Assembly (NCBI GenBank): GCA_023053575.1
Contig: JAKZAP010000016.1
Coordinates: 10,682,030 to 10,746,029 of the forward strand
Length of the DNA: 64,000 nucleotides
Origin: Branchinecta lynchi
Taxonomy: Eukaryota; Arthropoda; Branchiopoda; Anostraca; Branchinectidae
Direction: 5' to 3'
Within the stretch, counting starts at the first letter, position 1, and each line of letters starts with the position of its first letter. Shown piece by piece: positions 22,396 to 33,865 of this stretch. The notes below the pieces were generated by a model. It was given only the letters and a program-made list of their open reading frames with translations. It made no database searches and was not told the origin of the DNA. Both the position numbers and the translations under genes were made by a program.

Positions 22396-23313
22396 ACAAG
22401 ACCAAAGGTTTCGATGGGATCCCACAAATTTAATATCTCATCCAGACACCAACACAAAAATTCAGAAACAGATTAAGGCCAAATAGCTACATCTGAGAAA
22501 ACCAAGTTCAGATATGGATTCAGCCGTATAAGTCATATTTGTTTAATGAAACTGATCGCAACTTCCTGCCTTAGCTTACTTATGCCAAATTACCGGTTTT
22601 TGCCGAATTCGGGTACTACTTACCCGACAAATAACACTGCTCAAAAACGAATTATCGAACATCTGTCAACTTCAAATAAAGCTTTAACTCATGACAAATT
22701 TTCCGGCTTCAGCCGGATTCTGGACGAACTATTCGTCCGGGTAAACAAAAAAGAAGATTGTCACATACGGATTCAGCATCTTTTCTTACCCCTAAATCGA
22801 AATCTAATCAACTATAAAAATAAGACTTTTGCTTTAAACACATTTTCCGGATTGGGCCAGATTCTGGGCCAGCTAATTGTCCTGCGAGAAAATGGTTTTA
22901 ATAACCGTGTTCAGCATGTATTTATATCCCGAAATCGAACATCTAATCAACTTCAAATAAAACTTTTGCTTTCAACAAATTTTCTGGCTTTGGCCGGATT
23001 CCGGGACTACTACTTGTCCAGCGAAAAAATGATTAGCACCATCGTGTTCGGTATGTCTTCTTACCCTATAATCGACTATCACATTAGCTGTTTAAAAGTA
23101 TTTTGCTTGCCCCTTAATTTAAACCCCCTCCCTACATAGCCCTACAGAGCCTATCTACGAACTCGACCTTACTCTTGGAATCATCAAACGAAGTTTCATC
23201 AAAATATCTCATTCCCTTTGAGATTTATCGTGCTTACAGACGGACAGACGGACGGACGAACAACTTTTGCGATGTCATAGGTGTCCTCCACTTACGTTTT
23301 GGGATCCCAAAAA
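22396..23313 (+). mobile_element. Family A repeat (A8)
   Basis: It runs from ACAAGACCAAAGGTTTCGAT to TTTTGGGATCCCAAAAA. A 197-codon frame crosses several monomers but changes phase from monomer to monomer, so it looks incidental. Confidence 0.88.
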
Positions 23314-25291
23314 GCACATTTTCAGGCCCTCTTTGACATATCTCTGAAGCAAGAAAGAAGAATTCATGAATACAACCAGAACAGCGACATGCATGTTCTA
23401 CAGATCCACGTTTCCCCAATTTTACTAGAAGAAGTACTCTCTACGGAACCTCTTTAAAGTGTCTCAGGACCTAATTTACAACACAGTTTCGTTTCAATGT
23501 TCCAAACAACAAGGAGAAGCAATGTTGCATGTCGGAGAAGAAAGCTGCTAAAAGGGAAAACAAAAACAGGAAAGTAGCCAGACGGTCACGCGAGAAGCCG
23601 TGTTGCTAAACCGTTCAGTATAGACGGTTAACGCCAAAGCATCAATTTGAAAGACAAGCACGAAATAAACCTGTCTAATTAGACATCCTGTCCGTAGAAC
23701 AAATGTTCATGACGTGTGGAGAACGATAGGTTCCTGCTACGTGGTAAAAGTTACAAAAGTAGGTAATTAGGGGACAAGGGCTAAACTTCAACAGAGAGTA
23801 CTTAGTAGGCAGTTTTAACCCAGAACTGATTTCAAAGACATGTAGAAATTAGAGAAAGATGCGGTTGAAGTAGGTAAAGCTCTGGCGGTATCAATTTTTA
23901 CGAAATTTCAAGTCGGCTCGAGCTGCAGAAGTAGGGTTTTATTATTCTTTTTTGCGAATTTACTCCTGGGACTCCAACTTGAATGGGAAACTTTTACACT
24001 GGGTGAAATTACGGTGTATCTATCTCTTCGTCAATGTCAGGGAGCTTTCTACGGATTTCCTAAACTATAGTGGACGCTCAAAACAATGGACATCCACCAT
24101 AGACCTGTAGTATTATACTGTGAGTTGTCATTATTGTATTTTTCTATTTGAACCGGAAAATGAAAAACTACGGTCAAACATCAAAATACATTTCCAATAC
24201 ATTATCCAAAAAGGGGGTCACAAATAAATAAATAAATAATTAAACAAATAACAAAAAAACCAACATTATGAGACAACGTAGGTCTTCCTTTTATGATATA
24301 GGCATTCCTAGTGAATACTCTTGATGACTATCTCTCCTTGCGGATACAAAATCTCTGGCCTCTCCGGTTAGCTAGCGGAAGAAAGGCAGAAAGGGTGTCA
24401 GAGCTGCCTCTAAAGATCGCGGTGGATTGACACAGGATTTGACTCGTTGAGTTTGAGTCGACGGACACGCTTACTCCTTCTTCCTGAGGATCACTGGCGT
24501 GTTTTGGACTTGGTCATATAGAGTATAAAGACTGCGAACTTATTTACGCAAATTAATTCCGGAACTGTAGGCAATCAGGCTGTAGGGCTGTAGGCAGTCA
24601 GGGAAGAGTATCGGTTTCGATAATAGGTCGGTGTTAGGCTTAAGTTATTTGTTTTATCAGAAGGGATACAGAAACATTTCACTATATTCCCTGGGAGACA
24701 AACAAAATCTTTGATTTGCGAATACACATTTTTGACACACAGAACCCCGGGGGCCAGCGATGTGGCCAATTCGCTTGCCTGATCGCGACTAAACCAAGTC
24801 GGAATGAATTAAATTAGATGGCTTGCCTATCAGACCCTGGCATAATAACCGATACATCATGTCCTGAGGTCCATCAGGAGAAAAAAGCAAGATTATAGTC
24901 ACCCCTGGAGTTCCACGATGTTTCGGTCTGGTGAATTTTAGCTATTTTGGTTGTTGTGGTTGTAGTGTTGCTTATTTCTTTTTCTCGTTTTTCTACCATA
25001 CTCCGTCTGTACGACTGTACCTAGACGGGTTATAACTTAATTTAATAACAATGAGCCAAGACGTCGAGTGTGAGGGGTTAACGCCTTTTTATCCAAAACG
25101 CAGAAAAAAAGGTACAGCTGGGCACAACAGTAGGAAATTAACATCAAGTTACATTACAAAGGCATGCGGAACTATTTTGACTACCAAAAACGTGGAAAGT
25201 GCTAATGCCCCAAGGAGTCGGAAGCTAATATGTCTAGTAAGCATTCTAGATCTTAGAACTAGTTTCAAACCTTCGGTTTTTTTTGTCACTG
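23314..25291. other. Low-repeat region without recognised gene
   Basis: This is the longest stretch without a recognised repeat in the first half. Open frames are short (under 90 codons), and no splice-flanked exon with a known domain was found. A (AAAT)n tract lies near 24225. Confidence 0.4.
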
Positions 25292-25339
25292 TTCGATCAA
25301 GATGCATATAAGGTTTGAAGCCAAGTTGACCATTCATTA

Positions 25340-26117
25340 CGAAAGAAATAGAAAACCGTGATTTTCGGGTTTTTTTCTTGATCAGCTAATTATCCCTCTA
25401 GGATGATGTGCGAGGGATAAATATAAATTCGGATATTTCGGTTGCACTTCCGGCAAACCGTCCTCATCGAAAAACAAAACAAAACTAAATCATAAAATCC
25501 ACCACAATCACAACAGGAGAACGGTGCGGAACCAACAGACAATAAGACGAGATGTAACTAAAAACCAGAAGAAAACGGTGGGGATACAGATAAAAATAAA
25601 ATAACGAAAGATAAAATGTGCGTGTTAAAAATGTATATGTACAAATCTGTGATTATTTACAATCCTAAGCTCTGTTTATATTTACAATTTACCATCCGTC
25701 TGGGAAAGCGCAGAAGCTTTCACCCAGAAAACGGCCCACTCGAGAAATCCATTATACGTTGACCACTATTGATAAAATCTTCCACAAAACTGGCCACTGC
25801 TAACAAGATTCATGCGCGACTCGCGAAATAGCCTCTTTGCTCTGTATGCCCCGAGGGCGTTTTACAGCTTTATTATTTATTCAGCGCCTCACGAATTCGA
25901 ATGTTCGCCCCACTGGCTGCGTGTCTAGTCGGTCGCGTATTAGTGGAAGGGATATTTGAAGCTATTGGTAGGATAACGGGAACAAGAAGTAGGGTTTGAG
26001 GGGGTCTTAAAAATGCGGCATCCTTTTCAAGAAATCTGTCGTACACTGGGTTTATGCGGAACTCTCCAGTATCTCTGTTTAGAGCTAGGTCCCTTATTTC
26101 GTATTTTTTTTATCTCA
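25340..26117. repeat. Left arm of Penelope inverted repeat
   Basis: From CGAAAGAAATAGAAAACCGT to TTTTTTTATCTCAAAAGCTTC it is the reverse complement of the right arm. It holds the element's last ~30 codons and 3' UTR. Confidence 0.85.
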
Positions 26118-27846
26118 AAAGCTTCCCTGATGAACTGCCCCAGACCTGTCTCTCTGCCTATTATTTTACTTTCATCAAAACGGATGTTGTGATCAGGGTT
26201 GTCATAAATGTGTTCAGCCAGAGCACTAGAGAAGTACTCTGGTCTGTTTTGGCACCGAAGAGTTGCGTCTATGCTGGTTCTGTGTTCGTGGAGGCGATCA
26301 GACAGGTGCTGGTGTGTCCTGCCAATATACCATTTATCGCAAGAACATGGAATCTTATAAGCCCCTTGGCAGTTTGTCTCGGAAACTGGCTCTTTACCAG
26401 AGTGAAGATAGGAAGATATCGTGTTTGAGCTTTTGAAATATGCGGAAATGTTATGAGGGCTCAGAATTTTCTTGATTTTGTCTGTGAGTCCATGGACATA
26501 GGGAAGTGGCACATAGACCTTTTTCTCAGGTTCAGTGGTTGAGGGTGAGGGGGGGGCGGGGTGACGAAACTTTTCTTTGCGTTTTTCAATGGTTGCGTCA
26601 ATAACTTTTATCGGATAACCGTTTCCAAACAAAACATCCCGGAGATGGTCTAGTTCAAGATCCAGAAACTGTGGTGAACATACATGGAGAGCCCTATCTA
26701 CTAAAGCTATGATAACACCTTGCTTCACAGAAAAATGGTGGTTCGATGAAAAGTGGATATATCGGTCACTGTGGTTTGGTTTTCGGTAAACTGTGAAAAA
26801 TAAAGACCCGTCTCTTTTTATGGTAAGTATATCCAGAAAGGGAAACTTGTTCTCCGACTAAATTTCAACTGTGAATTTTATGTTTGGATCAATAGAATTG
26901 AGATGGTCAAGAAACGTCATTAGTTTCTCTTTTCCATGCTCCCAAGTACTCAAAATATCATCCATGTATCTTTTCCAAAAAGTTGGTTTATCACTGCTGC
27001 TCTGAATAGCTCGATTTTCGATATCCTCAAGTTGTAGGTTAGCTAGGATTGGTGAAAGCGGAGCACCCATAGCAAGACCTTCCCTCATTAAATAGTGAAC
27101 TCCCCTAAACTGCAAGTAGTTGGAAAACTTGTTACACAAACAAGTGAATGCTAGTAGCGTTTCATTTGAAAGGGTGCTCTTTTCCGATATTGATGGGTAT
27201 TGTTCCAACTTTGCCTTTAGGAGAGCCTCACATTTCTGAGTCCTACAACTTGGGTACATAGATTCGACATCGAAACTAACCAACAGCGTTTCTGAAGTGA
27301 CTGGATGGTCACTTAGCTTTTCAACAAGGTCCGAAGAATTCTTTAGAAGGAAACTTGTGTCTGACCTAAGGGTCGGAAAACAGTAGCTAGATATTTGCCA
27401 ATTTTTTCTGTGGGTGAATTAATGTTTGAAACGATGGGTCGTAAAGGGTTCCCTTCTTTGTGGATTTTAGGTAAACCGTAGAGTCTAGGTGCTACACAAC
27501 CTCTTGGCAACAACTTTTTGTACATATGTTCAGTTATAAGTTGTTGGTCTTTCATTTGTTTTAGCTCTTTTCGTACCTCCTTCACAAATTTTTCAGTAGG
27601 GTCCTGGTTAAGTGTTTGGAACACCTGTGTATTTCCTAGTAGGGTACGGATCTTAAATTCATAATCCTCGGTATCTAGTATAACCACAGTATTTCCCTTG
27701 TCTGCCTTCGTAATGACTAAGTCTCTTTCCTTCTTGAGACTTTTAAGTATCGACTGGTCTTTAAAAAAAGTTGTTGGTACCACGGGTGCTTTGAAGTCCA
27801 GCATGGTCTTCACAACTCTAGCTCTGACTTCGTCTGGCTTTTCCAA
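26027..27846 (-). pseudogene. Penelope-like reverse transcriptase with GIY-YIG endonuclease
   Basis: The product would copy the element's RNA into DNA and nick the target. The N-terminal part (27846-27343) has DLVITKADKGNTVVILD and PRLYGLPKIHKEG, then PLRPIVS. A one-base frameshift near 27365-27375 moves the frame to SSDLVEKL. Then come LVSFDVESMYPS, GLAMGAPLSPILANL and the catalytic RYMDD (27283-26858). An amber codon at 26858-26860 interrupts before SENKFPFLDIL. The last part (to 26027) has the GIY-YIG nuclease: GAYKIPCSC, KWYIGRT, LHEHR and a distal Glu in REAFEI. The CxC after GAYK fits animal Penelope-like proteins. The N-terminus is missing at the junction with the inverted copy at about 27850. 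Two lesions and truncation make it inactive; the order and spacing of motifs make the family call secure. Confidence 0.9.
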
Positions 27847-27850
27847 AGAC

Positions 27851-28576
27851 GAAGCTTTTGAGATAAAAAAAATACGAAATAAGGGACCTAGTTCTAAACA
27901 GAGATACTGGAGAGTTCCGCATAAACCCAGTGTACGACAGACTTCATGTTCCCCCTACCAATAGCTTCAAATATCCCTTCCACTAATACGCGACCGACTA
28001 GACACGCAGCCAGTGTGGCGAACATTCGAATTCGTGAGGCGCTGAATAAATAATAAAGCTGTAAAACGCCCTCGGGGCATACAGAGCAAAGAGGCTAAAG
28101 CGCATGAATCTTGTTAGCAATGGCCAGTTTTGTGGAAGATTTTATCAAAAGTGGTCAACGTATAATGGATTTTTCGAGTGGGCCGTTTTCTGGGTGAAAG
28201 CTTCTGCGCTTTCCCAGACGGATGGTAAATTGTAAATATAAACAGAGCTCAGAATTGTAAATAATCACAGATTTATACATATACATTTTTAACACGCACA
28301 TTTTATCTTTCGTTATTTTATTTTTATCTGCATCCCCACGGTTTCTTCTGGTTTTTAGTTACATCTCGTCTTATTGTCTATTGGTTCCGCATCGTTCTCC
28401 TGTTGTGATTGTGGTGGATTTTATGATTTAGTTTTGTTTTGTTTTTCGCTGAGGACGGTTTGCCGGAAGTGCAACCGAAATATCCAAATTTATATTTATC
28501 CCTCGCACATCATCCTAGAGGGATAATTAGCTGATCAAGAAAAAACCCTGAAAATCACGGTTTTCTATTTCTTTCG
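27851..28576. repeat. Right arm of Penelope inverted repeat
   Basis: On the plus strand it again encodes EAFEIKKIRNKGPSSKQ and the rest of the C-terminus to KPSVRQTS, then the 3' UTR. It is a 5'-truncated copy joined head to head with the main one. Confidence 0.85.
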
Positions 28577-28586
28577 ATCAAGATGC

Positions 28587-29252
28587 GCACTTTAAGGGTT
28601 CTAGATAATAATTTTTAAGCAAAACAGCTATAGCGCAAATGACCATGGGCCGATATGTACCTTTTGATCAAAAGTAGGCTATCTTTTTGGGATCCCAAAA
28701 AGTAAGTGGAGGGATACCTATGACATCGCAAAAATGTCCGTCTGTCTGTGAGCACGATAACTCTCGAAGGGAATGAGATATTTTGATGAAACTTGGTGTG
28801 AGGATTCTATTGGTCAAGGGTAAGGTCAAGTTTCTAGATGGGCTCTGTAGCTCTACATTTAGGGGTGGGGGAGGTGGTTTCAAATTAAAGGGCAAACAAA
28901 AATATTTTTTAAAAGCTATTGAGATAGTTGATTTAGGGGTATAAGGAGACATGCTGAATCCGAATATGAAAGTTATTTTCTTGCCGGACAAGTCGTTCAC
29001 CCGGAATCCAGTGAAAGCCGGACAAAAAACTTGTCGACCAATTTTCGGCTATAGCGGTCCTACCCCTTTATTCTCAGATGATTATAGCTCTGCGCACCGT
29101 GGATGCCAACAATCATTTGTTTATGCTGCGGACGTCGGAGAGAATTGTGGAATCGAAGGTCGAAGGGGTTCTCTAAGGTTTTATACAGAGGCCAAAGGGA
29201 CATGTGGTGAATGTGTTTATTTTAAAGCGGGTTAACTGAAATTATTAAAGGA
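28587..29252. repeat. Duplicated unit copy 1 (partner 29690-30344)
   Basis: It begins with B-type sequence (GCACTTTAAGGG), continues with GCAAATGACCATGGGCCGAT, contains A9 and ends TTTATTTTAAAGCGGG.TAAC. The partner is close to identical from about 28609. Confidence 0.8.
28684..29033 (-). mobile_element. Family A repeat, 5'-truncated (A9)
   Basis: It starts TTTTTGGGATCCCAAAAAGT and holds the 3' module and about one monomer, ending near AAGCCGGACAAAAAACTTG. Confidence 0.8.
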
Positions 29253-29595
29253 CCCCTGAATGAAGAGTACCAAGTATCATCCATATCTGTATGACTTCCG
29301 TTAACATTGCCTGCAGAAAAGCGAATCCAAATACGAAATAGTCTTTCCAAGCTATGATTCTTGCTAAATTTTGCATCTGTCCTTATTTCAGTACCAACAA
29401 ATTTTAGAAATGAACAAATGTCTCCAATCAACCCTTCTTCTGGAATGTCTTTTAACCAGTTAAGCCCAAACATATATCTAGAAGAAATTCCAATACTACC
29501 CGGCCAGCGCTGTACACGATTTGAATGAATTGCGCTTTCCGTCTTGGAGTCTGCATGTGCAAACCTCCAGATAGGAACATCACTATTTTGAAAAC
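29222..29595 (-). other. Unassigned open reading frame, ~120 codons
   Basis: The frame is open from about 29595 to a stop at 29222, with no start before Met at 29471-29473. Visible parts are VPIWRFAHADSKTES, then WPGSIGISSRYMFGLNWL, then IPEEGLIGDICSFLKFVGTE, then SLERLFRIW. Its composition looks more protein-like than neighbouring frames. It lies mainly between two direct duplicates, and its last codons run into the first. It may be the C-terminal part of a transposon protein or a stray exon; I do not recognise it. Confidence 0.35.
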
Positions 29596-29689
29596 GTCAC
29601 GCTCAGGAGAAGAATGCTCTCCGTGGCCATGTCTGTAAATACATTCTCCATGGTGTGTTCAAGTATGGTTTCATTGTTCAGGTGTCCTT

Positions 29690-30344
29690 GAAGGGTGCTA
29701 AATAATCGTTTTTAATCAAAACCGCTATAGCACAAATGACCATGGGCCGATATGTATCTTTTGATCAGAAGTAGGCTATATTTTTGGGATCCCAAAACGT
29801 AAGTGGAGGGATACCTATGACTTAGCAAAAATGTCCGTCTGTCTGTGAGCACGATAACTCTCGAAGGGAATGAGATTTTTGATGAAACTTGGTTTGAGGA
29901 TTCTTTGGATCAAGGGTAAGGTCAAGTTTCTAGATGGGCTCTGTTGCTCTACATTTAGGGGTGGGGGAGGTGGTTTCAAATTAAGGGGCAAACAAAAATA
30001 TTTTTTAAAAGCTATTGAGATAGTTGATTTAGGGGTATAAGGAGACAAGCTGAATCCGAATTTGAAAGATATTTTCTTGCCGGACAAGTCGTTCACCCGG
30101 AATCCAGTGAAAGCCGGACAAAAAACTTGTCGACCAAATTTTCGGCTACAGCGGTCCTACCCCTTTATTCTCAGATGAATATAGCTCTGCGCACCGTGGA
30201 TGCCAACAATCATTTGTTTATGCTGTGGACGTCGGAGATAATTGTGTAATCGAAGGTCGAAGGGGTTCTCTAAGGTTTTATACAGAGGCCAAAGGGACAT
30301 CGGGGTGAATGTGTTTATTTTAAAGCGGGCTAACTGAATTATTA
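29690..30344. repeat. Duplicated unit copy 2
   Basis: Direct copy of 28600-29252, including A10 and the tail TTTATTTTAAAGCGGGCTAA. Confidence 0.8.
29780..30125 (-). mobile_element. Family A repeat, 5'-truncated (A10)
   Basis: Same truncation as A9, so it arose by the same duplication rather than a separate insertion. Confidence 0.8.
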
Positions 30345-30727
30345 ATTAGCATGCGTGCTGATATTTTGAGGAGTTACACGGGTAGGCAGATTGGAAGAAT
30401 TGGTCCTTACCTTACTTCTGTCCGATGTGTGGAGATACGAATGAGTGTGTGCGACATCTTTTGTGTGATTGTACGGAATTGAATGATTTGAGAAGTGAAA
30501 TATTTGGAGTAAATGAGTGTGATCAGAAATGGATGGAGAAAATGTTTAAGAGCGTGTGTTATGGTACTATAAACAAAGTGGGTAGATTCCTCAAGCTGTC
30601 AACGATTCATAGAGATAATTTTTGTAGTTTTTGTGGTAGTTAGAAATAAGTTTGTAATTGTGTTTCCGTTTGTTTGTATTGCCATGGCCCTTGGGCTTTT
30701 AAGTAATAAATATCTTATCTTATATAA
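30345..30727 (+). pseudogene. Non-LTR retrotransposon 3' fragment (K1)
   Basis: The frame 30419-30643 encodes CPMCGDTNECVRHLLCDC, the cysteine/histidine knuckle (CxxC...HxxxxC) at the C-terminus of many non-LTR ORF2 proteins, followed by about 60 residues to GRFLKLSTIHRDNF. The 3' UTR carries a stem-loop GGCCCTTGGGC (30686-30696), then AATAAATATC and a TTATC-type tail. The fragment lacks the RT. It is homologous to K2 at 51880-52313. Confidence 0.75.
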
Positions 30728-30759
30728 CGTTCAAAAGAGGAAATAATGTTGTTCTAGCG

Positions 30760-31169
30760 AGGATGTTGTTCAATGAGGATTCACTGGTAAAGTACAGGTC
30801 AAGTTCTTATCTTTAGAGGCAGAGGAGGGGTTTCGAATTTACGGTAAAAACATGTATGTTTTATAAGCTAATAAAATATTCAATGAGGGGGTAAGGAGAT
30901 CCGCTGAATCCACCCCTGAACTGAGTTTTCTAGCTGTTCAAATGGTGCATCACTAATTCGGATGAAACTGGAAATATGGTTGAAGCTCAAAGTTGTTTTC
31001 GATAGTTGTTCGATATCGAGCAAGTAGACATGCGGAATCCATTTTTTAACTTTATTCTAATAGTACAAATATTCAAGGAATCTAACGAAGACTGAATGGA
31101 GAAGACATGACCCAATTGTTTGAATCAAATGTTAGATTTTTGGGATCCCATCGAAACCTTTGGTCTTGT
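30760..31169 (-). mobile_element. Family A repeat, degraded (A11)
   Basis: Degraded monomers are followed by the 5' end in reverse: GGGATCCCATCGAAACCTTT GGTCTTGT. The 3' palindrome is lost. Confidence 0.75.
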
Positions 31170-31171
31170 TT

Positions 31172-32386
31172 TACATTGCAGTTAAGATGCGAACTTTCAG
31201 GGAGCTAGAAATTCATTTTTAAGTAAACCCTTGAGGCAAAAATGATCATGGGCCCACGGGGATCATTAAAATGTATATTTCTCTTAAAAGTATTTTTTTT
31301 TACTTTGCGATTAAAATTAGTACTTTAAGGAATGGTATTCTTTTGGAACTGATGATTTGTAATGTCGCATCTCGAATAATCTGGCCAAGTTTCATCGTTC
31401 TAGCACGTCTGGAAGTACCTTATCTCGCGATCAACGGAATTCCGAACCCCCACACCCTCCAGCTCCCCCAAAGTGCCCGGAACCAATCCGGTCCTACAAA
31501 TGATTTATGTAGAGCATTTGTTTGTTATTTCCAAAAAGTTCCATCCCGACCTATCAAATCTAAGCGGATCACGTATTTTCCGCCCCCCCCCCCCGCCACC
31601 AATAGTTGTCGAATCCGGCCCGGACATGAAAAAGAACATCAGAGACCTATGTACCCTGTTCAATCGTTTAATTTCACTGGAATCCGATCACCCGTTTCAA
31701 AGTTACGCATGACTCAATATTCCGTATTTCCACTCCCTCTACTCCCCCCACGATGCTCGGAACCAGAAAATAACTATTTCAAATTCAGCCTGGTCTGGTC
31801 CCTGATATTCCTGCCAAGTTTCGTCGTGAAAACCCCCAAAACCGCCATCATCGGAATTCCAGGAAGTCCCTTTCCACCCCCCATACCCCTCCAAGTGTCA
31901 AGATCCATTCAGATTGTGTAAACGATTTATCTAGACCAGATGCTTGTTCTTCCCAGCAAGTTCCACTCCGATCCGTCCAATCTAACCGTTCACATAAGAT
32001 TTCCGGTCTACCCCTCCCCCTGATTCGCCGCATTTGTCAAACCCGGTCAAGAGTTCGAACGGTACAAAAAAAAACATGTTTTCTGTTCGGTTACTAAGTT
32101 TCATACGAATCCGATCACCCGTTCAAAAGTTACGCACGACTCACTTTTCCGGATTTCACCTCCCCCCCCCCCCACACACACACACCTCCAGGTGGTCGGA
32201 TAGGAAACTGATTATTTTCAAGTTATGTTGGTCGGGTACCTCATGGTGACCGGGCTATCCCAAGTTTCTTCGTCCTAGCACATCTGGAAGTACCTTAACT
32301 CGACATCACGGGACATACAGCCCGAACGACCGACGGAATTGCGATCGGTATATGGCACTTGAGCCAGAGGCTGCAAGTGCCATAAG
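31172..32386 (+). mobile_element. Family B repeat (B4)
   Basis: It starts inside the family (AAGATGCGAACTTTCAGGGA) and has several CAAGTTTCATC blocks with C-rich runs. The 3' end GATCGGTATATGGCACTTGA is followed by the hairpin arm GCAAGTGCCATAA. A 216-codon frame inside is incidental (low-complexity Pro/Ser). Confidence 0.82.
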
Positions 32387-32895
32387 CAATACACTACTAC
32401 AATAAGAGTCACACAGCCCCCCCCCCCCCCCCCTCACCCCACTGGCAAGGCTTGAAAATAAGGAGTCTGCATACCGCGCGCAAGATAACCTATGAAACCA
32501 ACAATAAATTACTGTGCGCGGAAACATAAACAATGGTCAATCAATATCTCGACTTCGGACATTATTGAAAGTCCTGAGTAGAAATCAACTCATTGACATA
32601 CGAGTCCGTGCCCTTCAATATTATGTGTCCGTAAAATATTTCGGCCACTCTTGGCTAGGGTCCTCTTGAGCCTCAAGCCGCTGAAGCTGAGAAAGTAACG
32701 CCTTATGGAAATAGACCATCTCCCAGCTTCAAGAGCTTGAGCTAGAAGAGGACGTTTGGCGAGAAGGGCCGAAATATCACTCTAATAAAGCTCAGCTGAC
32801 ATATCCCTTTTATACTATCAACTAATCAGTGTCAGGTTCCGTTTGGGACAACCAATTTCTTCAACTGGTGGGGATGAAAATCTGTCCACACCCAA
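32387..32895. other. No gene; C-run
   Basis: A C-run lies at 32417-32433. No exon or known repeat was recognised. Confidence 0.35.
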
Positions 32896-33265
32896 ACTGT
32901 CAGAAGTTTCATAACAGATTGCGCATAACACTTTCAAGAATAACACCTTTTCACTTAGAAATAAAGTGTTATGACCAATGAGGCGTATACTATTTCGTGC
33001 CTAGATCTCCAACAACACCTTCAATAGGTAAAACTACCACATTGTCAGAAGTTACATAACGACAACAGAAGGATGCGCGGTTTCAACAGATAACACTTTG
33101 GGTGTTATCTTTCGTTCCCGTTAGTATTTTTACCAATTGAAGGTGATGTTGGAGATCTAGGCACGAAATAGTGTAAACTTAATTGGTCATAACACTTTAT
33201 TTCTAACTGAAAAGGTGTTATTCTTGAAAGTGTTATACGCTATCTGTTATGAAACTTCTAACAGT
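32896..33265. mobile_element. Foldback element with ~150-bp arms (G)
   Basis: The ends ACTGTCAGAAGTTTCATAAC and its inverse (GTTATGAAACTTCTAACAGT) flank paired arms. These include ATAACACTTTCAAGAATAAC and ATTTCGTGCCTAGATCTCCA on both sides. The centre is about 70 bp. It is non-coding, and no target duplication is obvious. Confidence 0.75.
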
Positions 33266-33599
33266 GCAGGACCGTTTTTTGGGGCGGGGTAGCTCAAGGC
33301 CCCATGCCTTAGATAATTCTACTGTCAGTCGTTTGTGCTTAGGTTGTCAGAAGGACACGAATGCAAGTTCTCAAATTGTGAATTTCGCACGTAAATTATA
33401 GTTTAAGACAAGAGACCAAAAACAGATTCAAGACGGCTTGTTACCCAGTTTGATCCTGCTCGTAATTCCAGTATCCCAGTCGTATCTTTAAGTTTCGATT
33501 TTGCCTGTCCACAGCAAAGTTCAGTCGCCTTTCACGGAGAGTATTCTCTCTTTTGCTGTTGTTGTAGATTTTGTGTACCCTATGTATTTATTGTCAAGC

Positions 33600-33690
33600 G
33601 CTCATTTACCTTTTTTTTTTCGTATGTACTGTGCAAATGCCTTATTACAAGGCTGCATGTAATAAATTCATTCATTCATTCATTCAGTCG
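33600..33690 (+). mobile_element. LINE 3' tail with (ATTC)n
   Basis: The stem-loop GCCTTATTACAAGGC (33639-33653) precedes TGTAATAAATTC and ATTC repeats. Confidence 0.5.
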
Positions 33691-33754
33691 TAGGCACTGT
33701 CTAGCTAAGGACCGGGAAGCCGTACTTTATGTCCTACGGGCTACGGAATCGGTA

Positions 33755-33865
33755 GTTCTCACGGAAACCCATCACGGAAACCCACCGGATTACGGAAACC
33801 CATCACGGAAAACCCACCAGATGTATTAAACCCATCACGGAAAACCCACCGGATGTATTAAATGC
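33755..33865. repeat. Short tandem repeat, ~35-45 bp, three units
   Basis: CCCATCACGGAAAACCCACC followed by GGAT or AGATGTATTAAA recurs three times. Confidence 0.7.

Larger units (their letters stand above)
25306..28572 (-). mobile_element. Penelope-like element with inverted repeats
   Basis: A decayed RT plus GIY-YIG reading frame (26027-27846, minus) is followed by its 3' UTR. The 3' part (C-terminal codons and UTR) is present again in inverted orientation at about 27851-28576, opposite 25340-26117. The arms differ by point changes and about 45 bp missing from the right arm near 27945. A 14-bp direct repeat TTCGATCAAGATGC flanks the whole (25292-25305 and 28573-28586). A 34-bp segment (25306-25339) lies between the left repeat and the inverted arm. 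Inverted partial copies and a short extension at one end are known for Penelope-like elements. Confidence 0.85.

Noticed and set aside
27850..28576. Twin-priming inversion of a LINE
   Set aside because: The inverted arm repeats the 3' end and C-terminal codons of the same element, which fits Penelope-like structure instead.
31271..31921. 216-codon plus-strand frame
   Set aside because: It lies inside family B, is Pro/Ser low-complexity from C-runs, and has no domain or splice context.
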